Shown in pieces: positions 31,551-44,649 of a stretch of 64,000 nt of DNA (position 1 is its first letter; every line of letters begins with the position of its first letter). A program made the translations under genes and the position numbers. Location: the NCBI GenBank assembly GCA_947044365.1, contig OX345636.1:3368001-3432000 (forward strand), read 5' to 3'. The notes below the pieces were generated by a model. It was not told the DNA's origin and searched no databases. It worked only from the letters and a program-made list of their open reading frames with translations. Source of the DNA: Petrosia ficiformis (Eukaryota > Porifera > Demospongiae > Haplosclerida > Petrosiidae).

Positions 31551-34500
31551 ATGGCTCTTTCTAATATCACTGTTCATGAATCACTACCTACTGGTGGATA
31601 TGAAGATCAACTATTTCTTGATCTTCCTCCAGAATCACCTCACTGTCCAGTGTGTCTGTTAGTAGTAAGAGAACCACATGTATTAGTATGTTGTGGAACT
31701 CCTATCTGTCAGGTAAGTATACATATCATTATTTTGAAGAATTCTAACCAGTGAACTAATCCAAAATGATAATTATTATTGTACAGAAATAAAATTTAAA
31801 TACTAGACATACATGTACCTCCTACTATAGTGCAGTTTTTTCTTTATTTCACTACTCTTGAAATATGCTATGTACACTGCAAAAAAAAAGTTTAAATAAC
31901 TAATTTAATGGTTAGTACAGTTGCAAGGATATAACAATTAGTTGGTTGTTAGGAATACATACACCTTATACCACAGATACTTTGTACAAACTATATTCAA
32001 TTATACTTGAATCACTATAATTTTAGGGTGCTGTCTACTCATATTTCATGTCAAAGATTTAGTATAATTTATACTGAAGTACATGTAATTGTATCTGGCC
32101 ATCAAAAAGTTTTGTAAACCTGCAAACACATAATTTACTTTATACCTTCCAATACTTGGTGCACATTATGTTATGAAAACATACATGCATGTAGCTATTG
32201 CCACTATATCCTCTATGATAATTAAAAACTCATTTGAAATCCATGATATTCCAATTGCAATTGTACTAACCCAATAAAATGGTTATTTTTAATGATTTAT
32301 TTTTTGCAGTGTAGGCTGTCAACCGTTGAAGCTAGACTAAACCACATTTTCATAGAATACTCAGTACAACAGAAAAATGCTATCACAAATTCTATATAAA
32401 ATCAATACCCAAATGATGACTAATAATATTAATTATTATTGATACATTGTATTTTCAGGTGTGTATAGAACATACTAGAGCAAATAAACAGTCATGTCCT
32501 TCTTGTAATACAAAAGAGTATGTTAACATATTTAATAGAAAACAACATGGTGAACTTTTGAAACTGAGACTTCGTTGTACAAACAATGAAAAAGGGTGTG
32601 AATGGGTAGGAGAGCTGGGCAATCAAGAGAGACACATAACGAATGAGTGTCTATATGTGGAAAAGAGAACTAGTGAAACCGATGTAAGACAAGAGGAAAT
32701 AAAAATGCTGCAAGAGAAGGTTGAAGCAAGCAAAAAGGAAATAATCCAGACAGTCCCGGACGAGCTGATGATGTTACTAGAGGATGTTACAGAGGAAGAG
32801 TGTGAAGAGATATTAGAAGAAGCTTATGAGAAATATGAAGCTAATGGAAGAGAAATGGTAAATGCATTTACGGAAGCCAAGGAAGAAATGTTGACAGAGC
32901 TTAAAATGCTACGAGAAAGGGCAGATAGGCTACACCATCTGATGGAAGAAGGGCTCAGAGAACTGAGGAAGCTAGATGAGAAAATAACAAGAGATTATGA
33001 AGAAATACTAGCACAACTAAAAGCTGATGATTTACAGAATTATCGTAGGTTATTGCAGTTGAAACAACAGCTATCACAAATGAAAGGTATTATATATATA
33101 ATTATGTAGTTATGAATTTTTAAGCACATTCAGCAGAATTCAATATTAGCAATGATTATATTCTCTAATTTTTATGAATATATGTTTAATCACTGAATTG
33201 TGGGAGATGTCAACCTGACAGTGACAAGGATTGGTATAATTATGGACTTCTCAGAATGTCTTATCTGCAGCTATACAAGTTATCGAATTTACTTGTCAAA
33301 CTGGAGGTGGAAATATAAGTGTCGTTAATAACTTATATTTGGTGCATAATTATTATGTAGATATAAGTACATAATTATTTTTTTACATTTTATCAGCACA
33401 TACACTTTAAAAAACCTATAATTACAATATCTGTAATGAATTTCATAACTGATAACTTTACATCTTCCTCTATATAAAATATAAAATTCCTTTAAATCTA
33501 TGTGTGTATATTGAATAATTCTAAAAATTGTTATAATTATAAACATTAATTTTATGCAATTAATTATCATTTTATTCACATATTTAATTTTTACAGGAAT
33601 TGTAGCTCCCATTTGGTATCCTCCTCTTCCTAAAACTACAAAGTCTATTTCACCATTTATAATAAACATAATTAACTTTTCTGAACACAAGAAACTTGAC
33701 AATATATATTATAGTCCCCCTTTCTATACCGGAATACGTGGCTATAAGTTACAGTTAGCAATGGATGCAAATAGGTTTCGTAATCATGAAGGCTCACATG
33801 TTTCCATGTTTATCTGTCTGATGAAGGGAGAAAATGATGATGGCCTAAAATGGCCATTTAAAGGTTATGTCGCTATACGACTACTAAACTGGAAGGAGGA
33901 TAAACAACATGTGGAGTGCATTATTGAATTCAATGAGAATAAAGACATAAAGTGTCGATCAAAAGTTATTGAAGGAGAAAGAGCAATGGGGTTGGGCTTT
34001 CATTTAATATCTCACAATAAACTACATTTGGACCAGGAAAATAACCGTGCATATCTACACAACGATACTCTGTGCATTGAAATACACAAAATTGCGTTAT
34101 CACCAGGTAATGTAATTGTATTACATTACACTCACTGTAGTATATACTGTTGTATGACTTGTTGCATCTCAATTAACACTACACTATGGTGTAGCAAATA
34201 ATATTATTACTGTACATATGTCCTTTATAACAAAAAAACTGTTCAACGGAATTATTACTATAATAGTAATAAAAGTATACAAAACCATACACTTTTGAAT
34301 GTTAAAATTGACATTCATGCAAAGGTCTGCAACTATTTACAGATTTACAACCTCCATTTCAACTTTGGTCCCAATACAAGCACATTATATCCACCAACCT
34401 GTTGTACATTAAGACTTGTTATATCCCACAAAATGAAGTTTTCACGTAGTACATCATTCTGTACAGGAATACGTCTTGTTTAACAAGTTGTGTTTAATTT

Positions 34501-37500
34501 TGTTACAGTAATAGAGCATTCAATTGCAGTCCACTATAACTGTAGTAACAATGCCAGGAGCAAAGAAAAGTCTTTGTATACACAACAGAAGTTTATATAA
34601 TACAGCTGTGCATGTATAAACACATATATAATGAAAATCGACATGTGTATATACACACAGCAGACAACTCATTGTGGATATACCATTGTGTCTAAGAAGT
34701 AATATAGAAATAAAGTGATACGTATGTACATGTACATGTACATGAGAGTGATATCAACACTTATATGTATACTTGTTTATCATACATGCATATATATAAT
34801 TATAAACGTTATCATTTTGTGAAATTATATATCTTATCTGTACAATCATATCTTATGTTTATTAGACTGTGAAATATCCCTAGTATGCTAGTATTTACTG
34901 GTTATGTTTATAGTACAGATATCATTCCTCATATTATATTATATGTTATATATAATATTAAACACTACCTGTACATGCAGTATCAATACTAAACACCTAT
35001 ACATGTACATGTATATCCAGTGTGTACATAGTCTCGAATCAAGACCTTCTCAATTATTAGTTTATGGGATGAGGGAGCTCTTGCTACAGTTCATATCAAT
35101 GTAAAAATAAATGGGTTATTTTAACCATCAATTGGTTACATGAGTTTTAATTTCATGAGTTTCAATATAAATAAATGCTGCTTTCTTGCCTAGCTAGGTA
35201 ATGTTTTGATTTTGATCTATATTGACAAGTATATAAGGTACATGCCATAATAAAGAAAGTTGCATATATGTACTGATTTTTCAAATATCTGTGGAGTACA
35301 TCACAGTATTTGTTATTATATATAAGTACAACTTCATGTACATATTTATATTAATTAATTACTTTGGAATGAGCTAGTAACATTTGTTGTTTTTGCAGAT
35401 GTTGGAATTGGAATACTAATAATACATCGCAGGTTGTACCTATATAATACTATGCTACGTATATATACAGCTACATTGTATTAATTAACAAAAGCAATAC
35501 AATGTACATGTACTTTAAACACATAAATACTGTAATAATTACATACATGTGCTGACTTTTCAAATATCTGTGGAGTATATCACATGTTTGCTATTACAAG
35601 TACAAATTCATGTGCATATTTAATTACTCTGGAATGAGGTAGTATCATCTGTTGTTTTCATCAATACACCACAGGTTGTACCTATATAATATGTTTACAT
35701 GTTTATGCTCCTGATACTACATAAAACAATACTCTTTTCTTGTTCATCTCAGGGAAGTTTTACAACTAGTTGATCTATATTGACTGGTATATAAAGTACA
35801 TGCTATAATGGTAACAAAAGCAATATAATTTACATGTACTTTTAACATGTAAATTCCGTAATAATTACATACATGTGCTGACTTTTCACGTATCTCTTGA
35901 GTACATCACATGTTATTTGTTATTGTAAGTACAAATTCATGTACATAGTTATATTTATTAAATACTTGGAAATGAGCTAGTAACATCTGCTCTTTCCTTA
36001 GATGTTAGAATTGGAATGCTATTACAATACACTACGGGTTGTACCTATAATACTATAATATTATGCCACACATATAGCTACATATTAATATGTATGCTAC
36101 CATATGCCTTATTATGACATGTACTTTATAATAGTCAAAATTAAATAAACTTTTAAATATTATGTAGAAGGAAAAATAAATAAGTAAAACTTAAAATTGA
36201 AACTCCTTTAACAAACTGCAGGTTAATGTAATATATATACTTTTTACAGTTAGAATAGTTATGATTATAATACACCACGGGTTATATTAATAATTATAAT
36301 ACATTGTAGTCTACGTTAATGGGCTTCATTATGACATGTACTTTATATACTAGTCCTGAAACTAGTACTTGTAAGTATTGCCTAGCAAAAAAGTATAATT
36401 AGCATTGTATTAATCTCAAATGTAGCTTCAAACCTAAGCTGATAAACAATATACTAACCAGCAGAACTATATGGGAAAAAGTGTTATGACTATTGTCATA
36501 AATGCATATACTCAAATACACCCTACTACCATATAAAGAGGCTGTTATTGATAACTCAGATAATATGAAACAATTTATTTCAAATTATTGGTTATAGTAA
36601 AAACTAATCATGCAATCAGGAATGTACATACCAATATACACCCTACTACCATATAAAGAGGCTGTTATTGGTAACTTAAAAAAGAGATAATATGAAACGA
36701 TTTGTTTCAAATAATTGGTTATAGTAAAAACAATTGTTATCACTAATCATGCAATCATGAATGTATGTACCAATATACACCCTACTGCCACATGTAGAAT
36801 GTACAATCATGACTGTAGTCATAACATTCCTTATTATTATATATAATTATTATGGCCCGTAGGGCCATCCCTATGATTGCTTTCCCACGGGTTCGATGTA
36901 TGTTTATATATATATATGTTTGTGTCACCTACGTGAGTATGCGTTGTATACGTAGTTAAGGAAGTTACATCATTCCCGGGGGGCTCGGTCAATTAATGGG
37001 CGTGGCGCGTAAAAGAACGCGCGATCAAGCTATTCTGCCTGAAATATATTCCTGAAGTTCTACAAGGTCCTTTGAAAGGTCAGGAGAGTAGATAATCAAA
37101 ATAATAACTATAATAAGCTGTTGTCTTTCATGTTTGATAAAGTCAGCCATGATTACTGAATGCTAGACACCACAAAGCAGTCATAGGGATACTTTTATCA
37201 ATTTGTAAAAGCAATCATAGGGATGTTTTTTTCTCTATATACACTTGTTATATAGCTATAATTATTATAACCAAACGAAATGTTAATTGTACTTGTATTT
37301 GATGTTTTAACTATGTGTTATAAATGTACATGCAACTTACATCTGGTCTGTTAAAATAACAAATTCATTTTTACAGTGTATACTACAATAATGAAGATAT
37401 GTACATGAAACATGAACCTGTTTCCACATGTTACACTGTGTACACGTAATTGAATACTGAATTACAAATACATGATATATGTGACACAATGATATTAATA

Positions 37501-40500
37501 TCTGATATTAATAGCATAGCATATTCAATTCCAATTCTACACTCACTATCAAATATTTTTAGTGACATTATTACCTGTATAATATAATATATATTAGAGG
37601 ACATAATAGATATTGAATATATAATTATAAACAGTAAACACTTAATTATTAATTTTATTAATCTATATAATTATAAATTCCATTACATGTAGTCTAAGAG
37701 TAAGTATCCATAGTAACCATGTTTTTGTGGTAAGAATACATATTTCTATCAAATTATAAAATCACTCAAATGTTAACTACATTGCTATCATAAATACAGT
37801 ATAGTGTAATTTAATATTATAACAGTATAGTGTAATTTAATATTATATTAGATGTACTATATGAATAGTATATATATATTAAATACAGAGCTGTAGCCAC
37901 CAGTTTTGGTTAGAGTAAATGAAATGATTTGAAAGAAAAACAATATTAACAACTTAACTGACTAAAAGTTTTTTAATTACTTTAAAATGGCAAATGTACT
38001 TTTTCTAGTTACATTCTTAATAATGTATTCATTAGCAATAACTTTAAGATCAATATTGTCACAAAGGTCCTGATGGTAATGCAAAATCATGAGGGGGTTT
38101 AACCTTGATTGAGACATAGTACATCGTAAATCGGACTTTATACGACGAAGAGCACTGAATGATCTTTCTGAGGTAGCATTTGTTGCAGGAAGGAACAAGA
38201 GCAACTGAAACAGCTTAGACACTGGTTAGGCTTCTCTGGAAGGAAAGGAACACCTGCTTTTAAATCTCTACAAATAGCTAGATCGATCGTGAATTAGCAC
38301 TTGAAAACACGCATTAATTATCATAACGTAACGTCACGAGATTTTCATTAAAATTAACAATAAAATTAATTATTAGTAGTAATAGTGGGTGTGTCAATCG
38401 AAAAAAAGCCGTTCGGTTGAAACCGTACCAACCGAACCAGTGACTACGGGCCTGAAATAATAATATAATTATATAATTATGAATACATTGTACAAATATA
38501 TATTGCTACCATAAAAACATACTTAATCTACATAAACAACACTTATTATTATATAAAAGTTATACATAATATTATAGGCATAGCACTATAGATCAAAGGG
38601 TTAACAATGCATACAACTACATGTGCTAACACGTGTTGGCTGTATATATAAGCTTAAGATCACATTTTATAACAGTCAAACACTAGCATTTTTTAAAAGA
38701 AAAGATGTGAATGCATAGATCTAAATTAGTCCAAAGAGGAATATTTCACTTGGCTATTATGCTTAGCTTCCTAACTACATAGCAATATATATATATAGAA
38801 GTTTTGTGCACAAATGGAATATACTGTCACAGTTAAGACACGATACCTTCCATAACAATATATTCCATGTGTCACTCAGAAGTACTCGGTTATATTGTAA
38901 CCACTTCATTTCATGATACACTTTTCAAACATATTTAAACATCACTAATAATAGTATAGTTACTATACCTCATGAAAGTATTATCACTACGTAAATTAAT
39001 TTTATGTATTGACTATTATATAGGTACTGATATACCAAACTGGTATACACCTGCAGAGACTCAGTCCCCACACCTCCTCCCTCCATGTACAATAACAATG
39101 TTCAACTATGAAGAACACAAGAGAGTTGGTGATGAGTGGTATAGTGTACCTTTTTACTCCACAACAAATGGATATAAATTACAACTACGTGTTGATGCTA
39201 ATGGGTGGAGTATTGCTAAAGATACACACGTAAGTGTAGGTGTATGTCTCATGAAAGGGGAGAATGATGAGTCTTTGAAATGGCCATTGAATAGTGAGAT
39301 TTGTATTCAATTGCTGAACTGGAGGGAGGATAAGGGACATGTGGAGATGATCATTCCACTACCAATAGCAGCTGGTACAAGAGTAATGGATGGAGAGAGA
39401 GCACCAGATTGTTGTATTAAACCAGAGTTCATTCCTCACAAGGATTTAAAGTATAATGTTGATAGTAACATTGAATACCTTCGTCATGACAAACTGTGTT
39501 TCAGAGTGTCTAAAGTTAGCACAGATACAGGTAATAAAACATATTGTACATTATATAACAAGTATACATATAGACCCTTTGTAATATAATGATATTATTA
39601 CACACATTATTAAAATTACATATCTAGTATATACATCACGTGCTTTATAATAACATTGAATTAGTATTGATAATTGGATCAGTAATCATTATCAGCTGTT
39701 ATCTGTATAATATTATGCAAACTAATATTATAACTATAACTTTACTAATAGTGTCACCTCTCATTATTAATATTTAGAACAGTTCATCTACTCCTGTTTT
39801 GTATACTCACATACCGTCTACTTGTAAATCATATATTATTATTAATTTTAATGTAATTATAACCAGAGCAATCCAACAAACTTCCCTCTAAACCTTGTGT
39901 ATCAGCTGGAATAACAGATATATGTCTCTAGATACTGTTTTCTCTACACAATAACCTATTATAATTTAAAAATGGAAATTAATTAGTAAATGGAATGTGA
40001 TTAGACAAAATAGGAGTACATGAATCAGGGCAATATTATGATTACATGTAACATCAGAAAGAGATTTATAATTATTATAATCAGTGATGTATAGATAATT
40101 GGTAATATTATTGGTCAATATCAGTCAATACTTTTAGTACCTGGTATTGATTAGTTTTGAGTGATGTAACTGATATTTCTACCATGATTAGATTGAATTG
40201 ACCAATCAGATTGCTTATAATGAAGTTTCTAAATAAGTTATCAAACCTCCCAGTCTTTGCCGGGAGGTTTGATAACATGTTATCAAACTTCCCGATAAAA
40301 TGTTCCAGTCATTGATTGAATAAATAATAATTATTATAATGATTTACGAAAAACATCAGTCATGATGACTATAATTACCGTATTTCCTTCGTATAAACGC
40401 CTCTCCCAAATAAACGCCTGGCCATCGTCATTAAATTCGCCTAGCCTGAAATAAACACCTAGGCGTGGCATGATATATCACGTGATGTGAACGATTACAC

Positions 40501-42729
40501 CTCGACGGTCCACGAGGTCATACTTAGTTAGCCGGGGTGAAGCGTGAACGATCGAGCTATTGGTTGTCCTTCTCTTGCTCGACAGACAATGCTTCTCCAA
40601 TATATGGACTCCAAACATACTTGTAAACGTGGTGACCAGTTATAACACTGCTTTTCTCGAAAATTGTCTTCGTCGCTGTCACCTCCATTCTCCAACATGT
40701 TACATTGGGTGGACACTGAAGCATGTGATGTACAATAACAATAAACGCCTATCATCAAATAAACGCCTGCCTCAAATAAACGCCCAGAGATAAGAAATAA
40801 ACGGCCGCCGTTTATACGAGGAAATACGGTATACAACTGTAGCTACAATTATTAGCTGTAATTCATAGTGATGCTTGTTCTTTTTGAAAATCTGACACCA
40901 GTTTGTATGCTTGTGATTGAGGTCTTTCAGAGCTCTATTGCTTCCTCTCATTTGAGATTCCAAGAGTGTTGGGTGGGACTGTTCTTGCAGTGTGAGCTTC
41001 TTGATAGCGATTATGATCGATCCATTGCTGTTGGAAGACCACACCTTATACTGGGGTGGAGAAGGAGCCGAAAGTCTGCAACATGTTGAGCTCTTTCTGT
41101 CATTTGCGATTGAACTGTTGTTCCCTTACATGTCTAAAGAGTCACAGAAACCCACACTATATCCATAGGTTAGTGAAACTATGTATACTGTTGCCACGTG
41201 CAAAGATTTTCTTAGTTACTGTATTTCACGTGCGTTTCATGATAGAAGACGGTTATACACCTCGGTAAGGTTTCTACTGATCAATCCAACCTCTTGCCTT
41301 CGACCCTCGGTTTGATAAACCCAGTAGAAACCTTTACCTCGGTGTATAACCTATACATATTGTTAAAAGTTTACTGATAATTATTTTCATATTTTATTTC
41401 ATTGATAGAATCAGATGCATGTAATATCAGTCACAGTCAGTAAAATCGCATATTGTACATCACTAATTATAATTCAATATACGAAAAATATAAAATGTGA
41501 GAATAATATATTTCATAATGGTGGTTTTTAAAGTACTTTCTTTATTTCATATCAACTACTCTTCAATCAACAGTACAAATAACTATTATTATAAATACAT
41601 ATTTACATCTAATTAACACTTTAGCTAGTTTTTTAATTAAAACAGACAATATAATCTATATCCACCATTGTTTCATAAAATGATAATATACAGGTAAAAA
41701 AAATATAATAATATGGAAATGTCTATATTTGTGGGATAATTAAAGAAGAACACGAAATTTACAAGTTAATATTTTCATATTTGACATGATTCATTGTTTT
41801 ATATTTTATATTTAATACACATCCTTTATGTAAAGAGATTGTATCAACACAAATTACACAAATCATTTTCTTTCTTACACATAATTGTTATATATATCCT
41901 GTGATTAACATACTCATATCTGTTATACTTGATATTGACTTGTTGTGTTCTATTTACTCTTGTTTTGTCTACTTCATTTATAATTAACAATGAATCCAAA
42001 AACACTTATCTAATTCCTAACTACCAATGTGAATATGAATACCACTAATTACTATCTTGAGTCTAGGAAACGTTTGACCACTGTCTTAAATACAAACGTA
42101 ACTCAATCAGATTTGTGTTTGTGACAAACCACGAGAGTTTAGGTTGATGTACCTTATATAAGGTACAATTTATCGTTATTAATAAGTTATTTATTATGTA
42201 TAATATAACAGGTCAAGATGTACCTAGTTGGTATTTTCGTGGATGTGTAACTGAGTTCCCTTATCTCCTCCCTCCATGTACTATCATTATGTACAACTTT
42301 AGTGAGCACAAGAGAGTAGCTGATCAATGGGATAGTCAACCATTCTATACTGGATCCAGTGGTTACAAACTAAAATTAAGTGTATTTGCTAATGGTTACA
42401 GTTATGGTACAGGTACACATGTAGGTGTTAGTGCACACATTATGAAGGGTGAAAATGATGAGAGCTTAAAATGGCCTTTGAACTGTGAGATTACCATTCG
42501 ATTACTTAATTGGAGGGAGGATAAGGGACATATGGAGAAGGTTATTGATCATTACAATGGACTATTAGAATTTCGTACAAGAGTCACACGAGGAGACACA
42601 GATCCTGGTGGAATCGGAATACCTGACTTCATATCTCACAGTGGTTTAGAATACAATACTAATTATAACACTGAATATATTAAAAATGATAAATTGTATT
42701 TTTTAATATCTAAAATTATTATATATTAA
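31551..42729 (+). CDS. TRAF-like gene: RING, TRAF zinc finger, coiled coil, three MATH exons
   Basis: Predicted exons: 31551-31712, 32459-33086, 33597-34106, 39024-39530, 42212-42729 (774 residues if all are joined). Exon 1 and the start of exon 2 give a RING (C32, C35, C48, C53, C56, C67, C70), but the usual His between C48 and C53 is Thr-Pro. Exon 2 continues with a TRAF-type zinc finger (LRCTNNEKGCEWVGELGNQE) and about 150 residues of coiled coil. The last three exons each encode a MATH domain (LMKGENDDxLKWP, LLNWxEDKxHVE, FxIxKI). All MATH exons begin in phase 1; the first two end in phase 1, and the last ends in TAA. TRAF proteins link receptors to ubiquitin signalling via MATH; usual members have one MATH. 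Tandem use or alternative use of these exons cannot be told from sequence. Confidence 0.85.
31875..32311. mobile_element. CACTG-type MITE in TRAF-like intron 1
   Basis: TA duplications flank CACTGCAAAAAAAAAG...TTATTTTTTGCAGTG; 437 bp. It is the cleanest copy of this subfamily in the window and aligns with 17756-18398. Confidence 0.85.
34330..34482 (+). pseudogene. Possible degenerate MATH exon remnant
   Basis: The + frame contains YPPTCCTLRLV...TSFCTGIR, which lines up loosely with the first third of the MATH exons (LPPCTI..., ...PFYTGIRGY). There is no matching second half and no donor. Weak, but it lies where another duplicated exon would be expected. Confidence 0.35.
35221..36330. repeat. 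Diverged tandem array, units of about 280 bp
   Basis: Three clear units (about 35221-35460, 35500-35700, 35780-36075) and a worn fourth share ordered blocks: ACATACATGTGCTGACTTTTC, a GAGTACATCACATG block, an ACAAATTCATGTACATA block, GGAATGAGCTAGTA and GGTTGTACCTATAATA. Non-coding, in the long TRAF-like intron. Confidence 0.7.
36514..36790. repeat. Tandem duplication, units of 122-144 bp
   Basis: CACCCTACTACCATATAAAG followed by AGGCTGTTATTG and CATGCAATCA occurs twice, with the start of a third copy at about 36777. The second unit has small insertions. Confidence 0.8.
36853..37230. repeat. Repeat R2, longest copy
   Basis: Bounded by CATCCCTATGATTGCTTT near 36868 and its reverse complement near 37206, so it looks like an inverted-repeat element of about 370 bp. 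It holds a TA run, ATGCGTTGTATACGTAGTTA and a GGGGGCTCGGTCAATTAATG block. Partial copies: 22110-22185, 23494-23900, 30886-31060 (reversed) and 51370-51485 (reversed). Confidence 0.7.
37800..37852. repeat. Two-copy tandem repeat, 27-bp unit
   Basis: AGTATAGTGTAATTTAATAT followed by TATAACA occurs twice in succession. Confidence 0.7.
37886..38454. mobile_element. Internally deleted hAT element
   Basis: Left end CAGAGCTGTAGCCACCAG and right end CTGGTTCGG-type repeat read inward (ACCAGTGACTACGGGCCTG on the + strand) are imperfect inverted repeats. Between them lies only the C-terminal dimerisation part of a hAT transposase on the minus strand. No exact 8-bp duplication is visible. Confidence 0.6.
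37977..38222 (-). pseudogene. hAT transposase C-terminal dimerisation domain fragment
   Basis: The minus-strand 81-codon frame contains LPATNATSERSFSALRRIK and MSQSRLNPLMILH, the hallmark of the hAT dimerisation region (A-T-N-A-x-S-E-R-x-F-S, then R-L-x-x-L). The rest of the transposase, with its zinc finger and catalytic DDE residues, is absent, so it cannot catalyse transposition. Its start is not a real start; the upstream frame is lost by deletion. Confidence 0.85.
40238..40296. repeat. Palindrome TTATCAAACCTCCC/GGGAGGTTTGATAA
   Basis: Two 14-bp arms around a ten-base loop (40238-40276), followed at once by a third, imperfect half (ATGTTATCAAACTTCCCG). Confidence 0.75.
40378..40829. mobile_element. 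MITE with CCGTATTTCC ends and TA target
   Basis: CCGTATTTCCTTCGTATAAA at the left and TTTATACGAGGAAATACGG at the right, flanked by TA on both sides; 452 bp. Several AAATAAACGCC blocks sit near each end (forward at the left; a run of three at the right, about 40740-40785). TA duplication fits the Tc1/mariner group. No coding frame supported. Confidence 0.85.
41251..41351. repeat. Fold-back element, 29-bp arms
   Basis: GGTTATACACCTCGGTAAGG...TTCTACTG is answered by CAGTAGAA...TTACCTCGGTGTATAACC after 42 bases. Arms are nearly perfect; the whole unit is about 100 bp. Confidence 0.8.
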
Positions 42730-44649
42730 TTAATAACAGAAACATTACTTTTAATTAGTTTTTGTAGTTAAATTTCATTAAAATTAATTTACTTGATAAG
42801 TTATCAAAATTAATATTCCTATAATTATTAGTTTGCTAAGTTCATTTAATATAATTATGATTATTAGCAATATGAACTAAAGTTTGTATGGGCATGGAAA
42901 ATAGAAGAAAGAGGTCCTTAGTGTGATTTTTTTTATATTGAGTTAAACACATAAACGTACTGTCAGATGATTAAAATTATTGTTTAACACATTTATATTC
43001 AAAAAAATAAATTTATTAATTTCAGATGACATTTTAAGTGATACTATGATAAATTAAATATATATATTTTGAAAAAAAACAGCAGTTTCACAAAGTTAAT
43101 GATTATGGTTGGGGACAAGTAATATCTTGATACTGTGAAGTAACAAAAGATCGAACATGTTTATACACTGTTATCTATCTTTTATCAAGCTGGATGGTAA
43201 TATAACCACAGTAATGTGTGCTTGTTTCACAGCTAGCATATTTCATATTTCAATAGCTAATTGTTTTTTCTTCTGAATTCCAAACCATCTTTACACACAC
43301 TGCGATAGTCAAAATGATAGTTGCATGTAACTCGTTTACATTTTCTGCTCAAATATCACTATACTCATTTACGCTTTTGGCTCAAACATCACAGTGGAAA
43401 TAATGGATTCTCAAACCTGCTTGTTCTTATGATGATTATATTGGATGTAAAATTTGACAACTTAGTCAATCACAGTTTTTGTGCAAAAATTTCTCTAATG
43501 AAGCACTTAGTTAGATATATCTGTAGTAATCAGTACCTCAAGCAGTTGAATGTTGCATCATAAATTTTGAAATCAAAACACCTTGCAGGGGCATAGAAAG
43601 CATGAGGTTCGTGGGTGCACTCGACCCCAAGTATAAAATTCCATGCCTCCTATGGAATTTTATACTTCTTATATAACAAGAAAAAAAAATGAAAGAAGAT
43701 GTAGGGATTGCGAACACTAACATATATATATAGGATTTTTGGCTTTTGATGTTCCTACACAATAATTATACCCCCGGGTGGGTGTGGCTTCCAAAAGATA
43801 CAGAATTGAACCAGATTGTATGCAGCAAGAAGCTGGCAAGACTAGAAACTGATTGGAGTAGCATCTGCCCACGGAAAAGACTGCAACCATGATGAAGATT
43901 TTGCCAGATTTGCCAACTCGCAGGTCTCTACCTTAACGACAATCTTTGGTCATCTAGAGGTGGTTGGTAGTCATAAAAACACTAGATATGAATAGGTATG
44001 AGTGTATTAAAACCTATCTATATATAATAACAGAGATGTCAGCTCATCACTTGCAATTGAAATGTATGGCGGCCATGTTTTCCGTGCCATCCCTAATTAA
44101 AGAGCATTACCATACTCGCTAATACAAATGCATAATAGATATGGAGCTGCCAAATATACAATCAGGTGTATTAATAACACTTGTGGTTTATTGCTGCATA
44201 ACCCACATGAAAAATTAATTACATATAGAAATTATCTATTTTGGACATGCCCCCATTCATCAAAATCGTCTCTCTATGCCTATGCTTGCAGAGAGTAACA
44301 CCTCCCATGTAAAATTTCAAATGCGCATATGCACTTTATTTTTACAGATTCCAGTCATCTCACTTATTGTTATGCATAATATTGCATATTTACAGCAGTA
44401 ATGTGTACATCACAGATTATTTTGCAGATATTCCACCTGAATTCTAAGTATGCATACAGCTGTATCTGAACTGAAAGGGACATAAATTCTAAATAATGTA
44501 TGTGAGAAGGAAATACAAATAACAATCTCTGAGAAAGAAACAATCAGGATAACTATGTATGTACATCAGGCAAACTGGGGTCACATCACATGTTTACATA
44601 CTTTGGTGTAATTCTACTGATAGTAGAATAACAACATCTTTGAATTATT
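42730..44649. other. No supported gene; contains several repeats
   Basis: Holds a perfect 16-bp hairpin at 43629-43667 (AAGTATAAAATTCCAT with its reverse complement, seven-base loop), the right end of a family A MITE at 43765-43900 (GGTGGGTGTGGCTTCC to TGCAACC), and repeat R3 at 44005-44125, which recurs at 54055-54190 (AAACCTATCT...GCAGAGAT...TTGCAATT). Small frames show no motif. Confidence 0.6.

Noticed and set aside
36880..36900. tRNA B-box (GGGTTCGA) in repeat R2
   Set aside because: No A-box or foldable cloverleaf nearby, and the word varies between copies.
43321..43762. Short frames on both strands
   Set aside because: Overlapping, without motifs, across a hairpin and a MITE edge.
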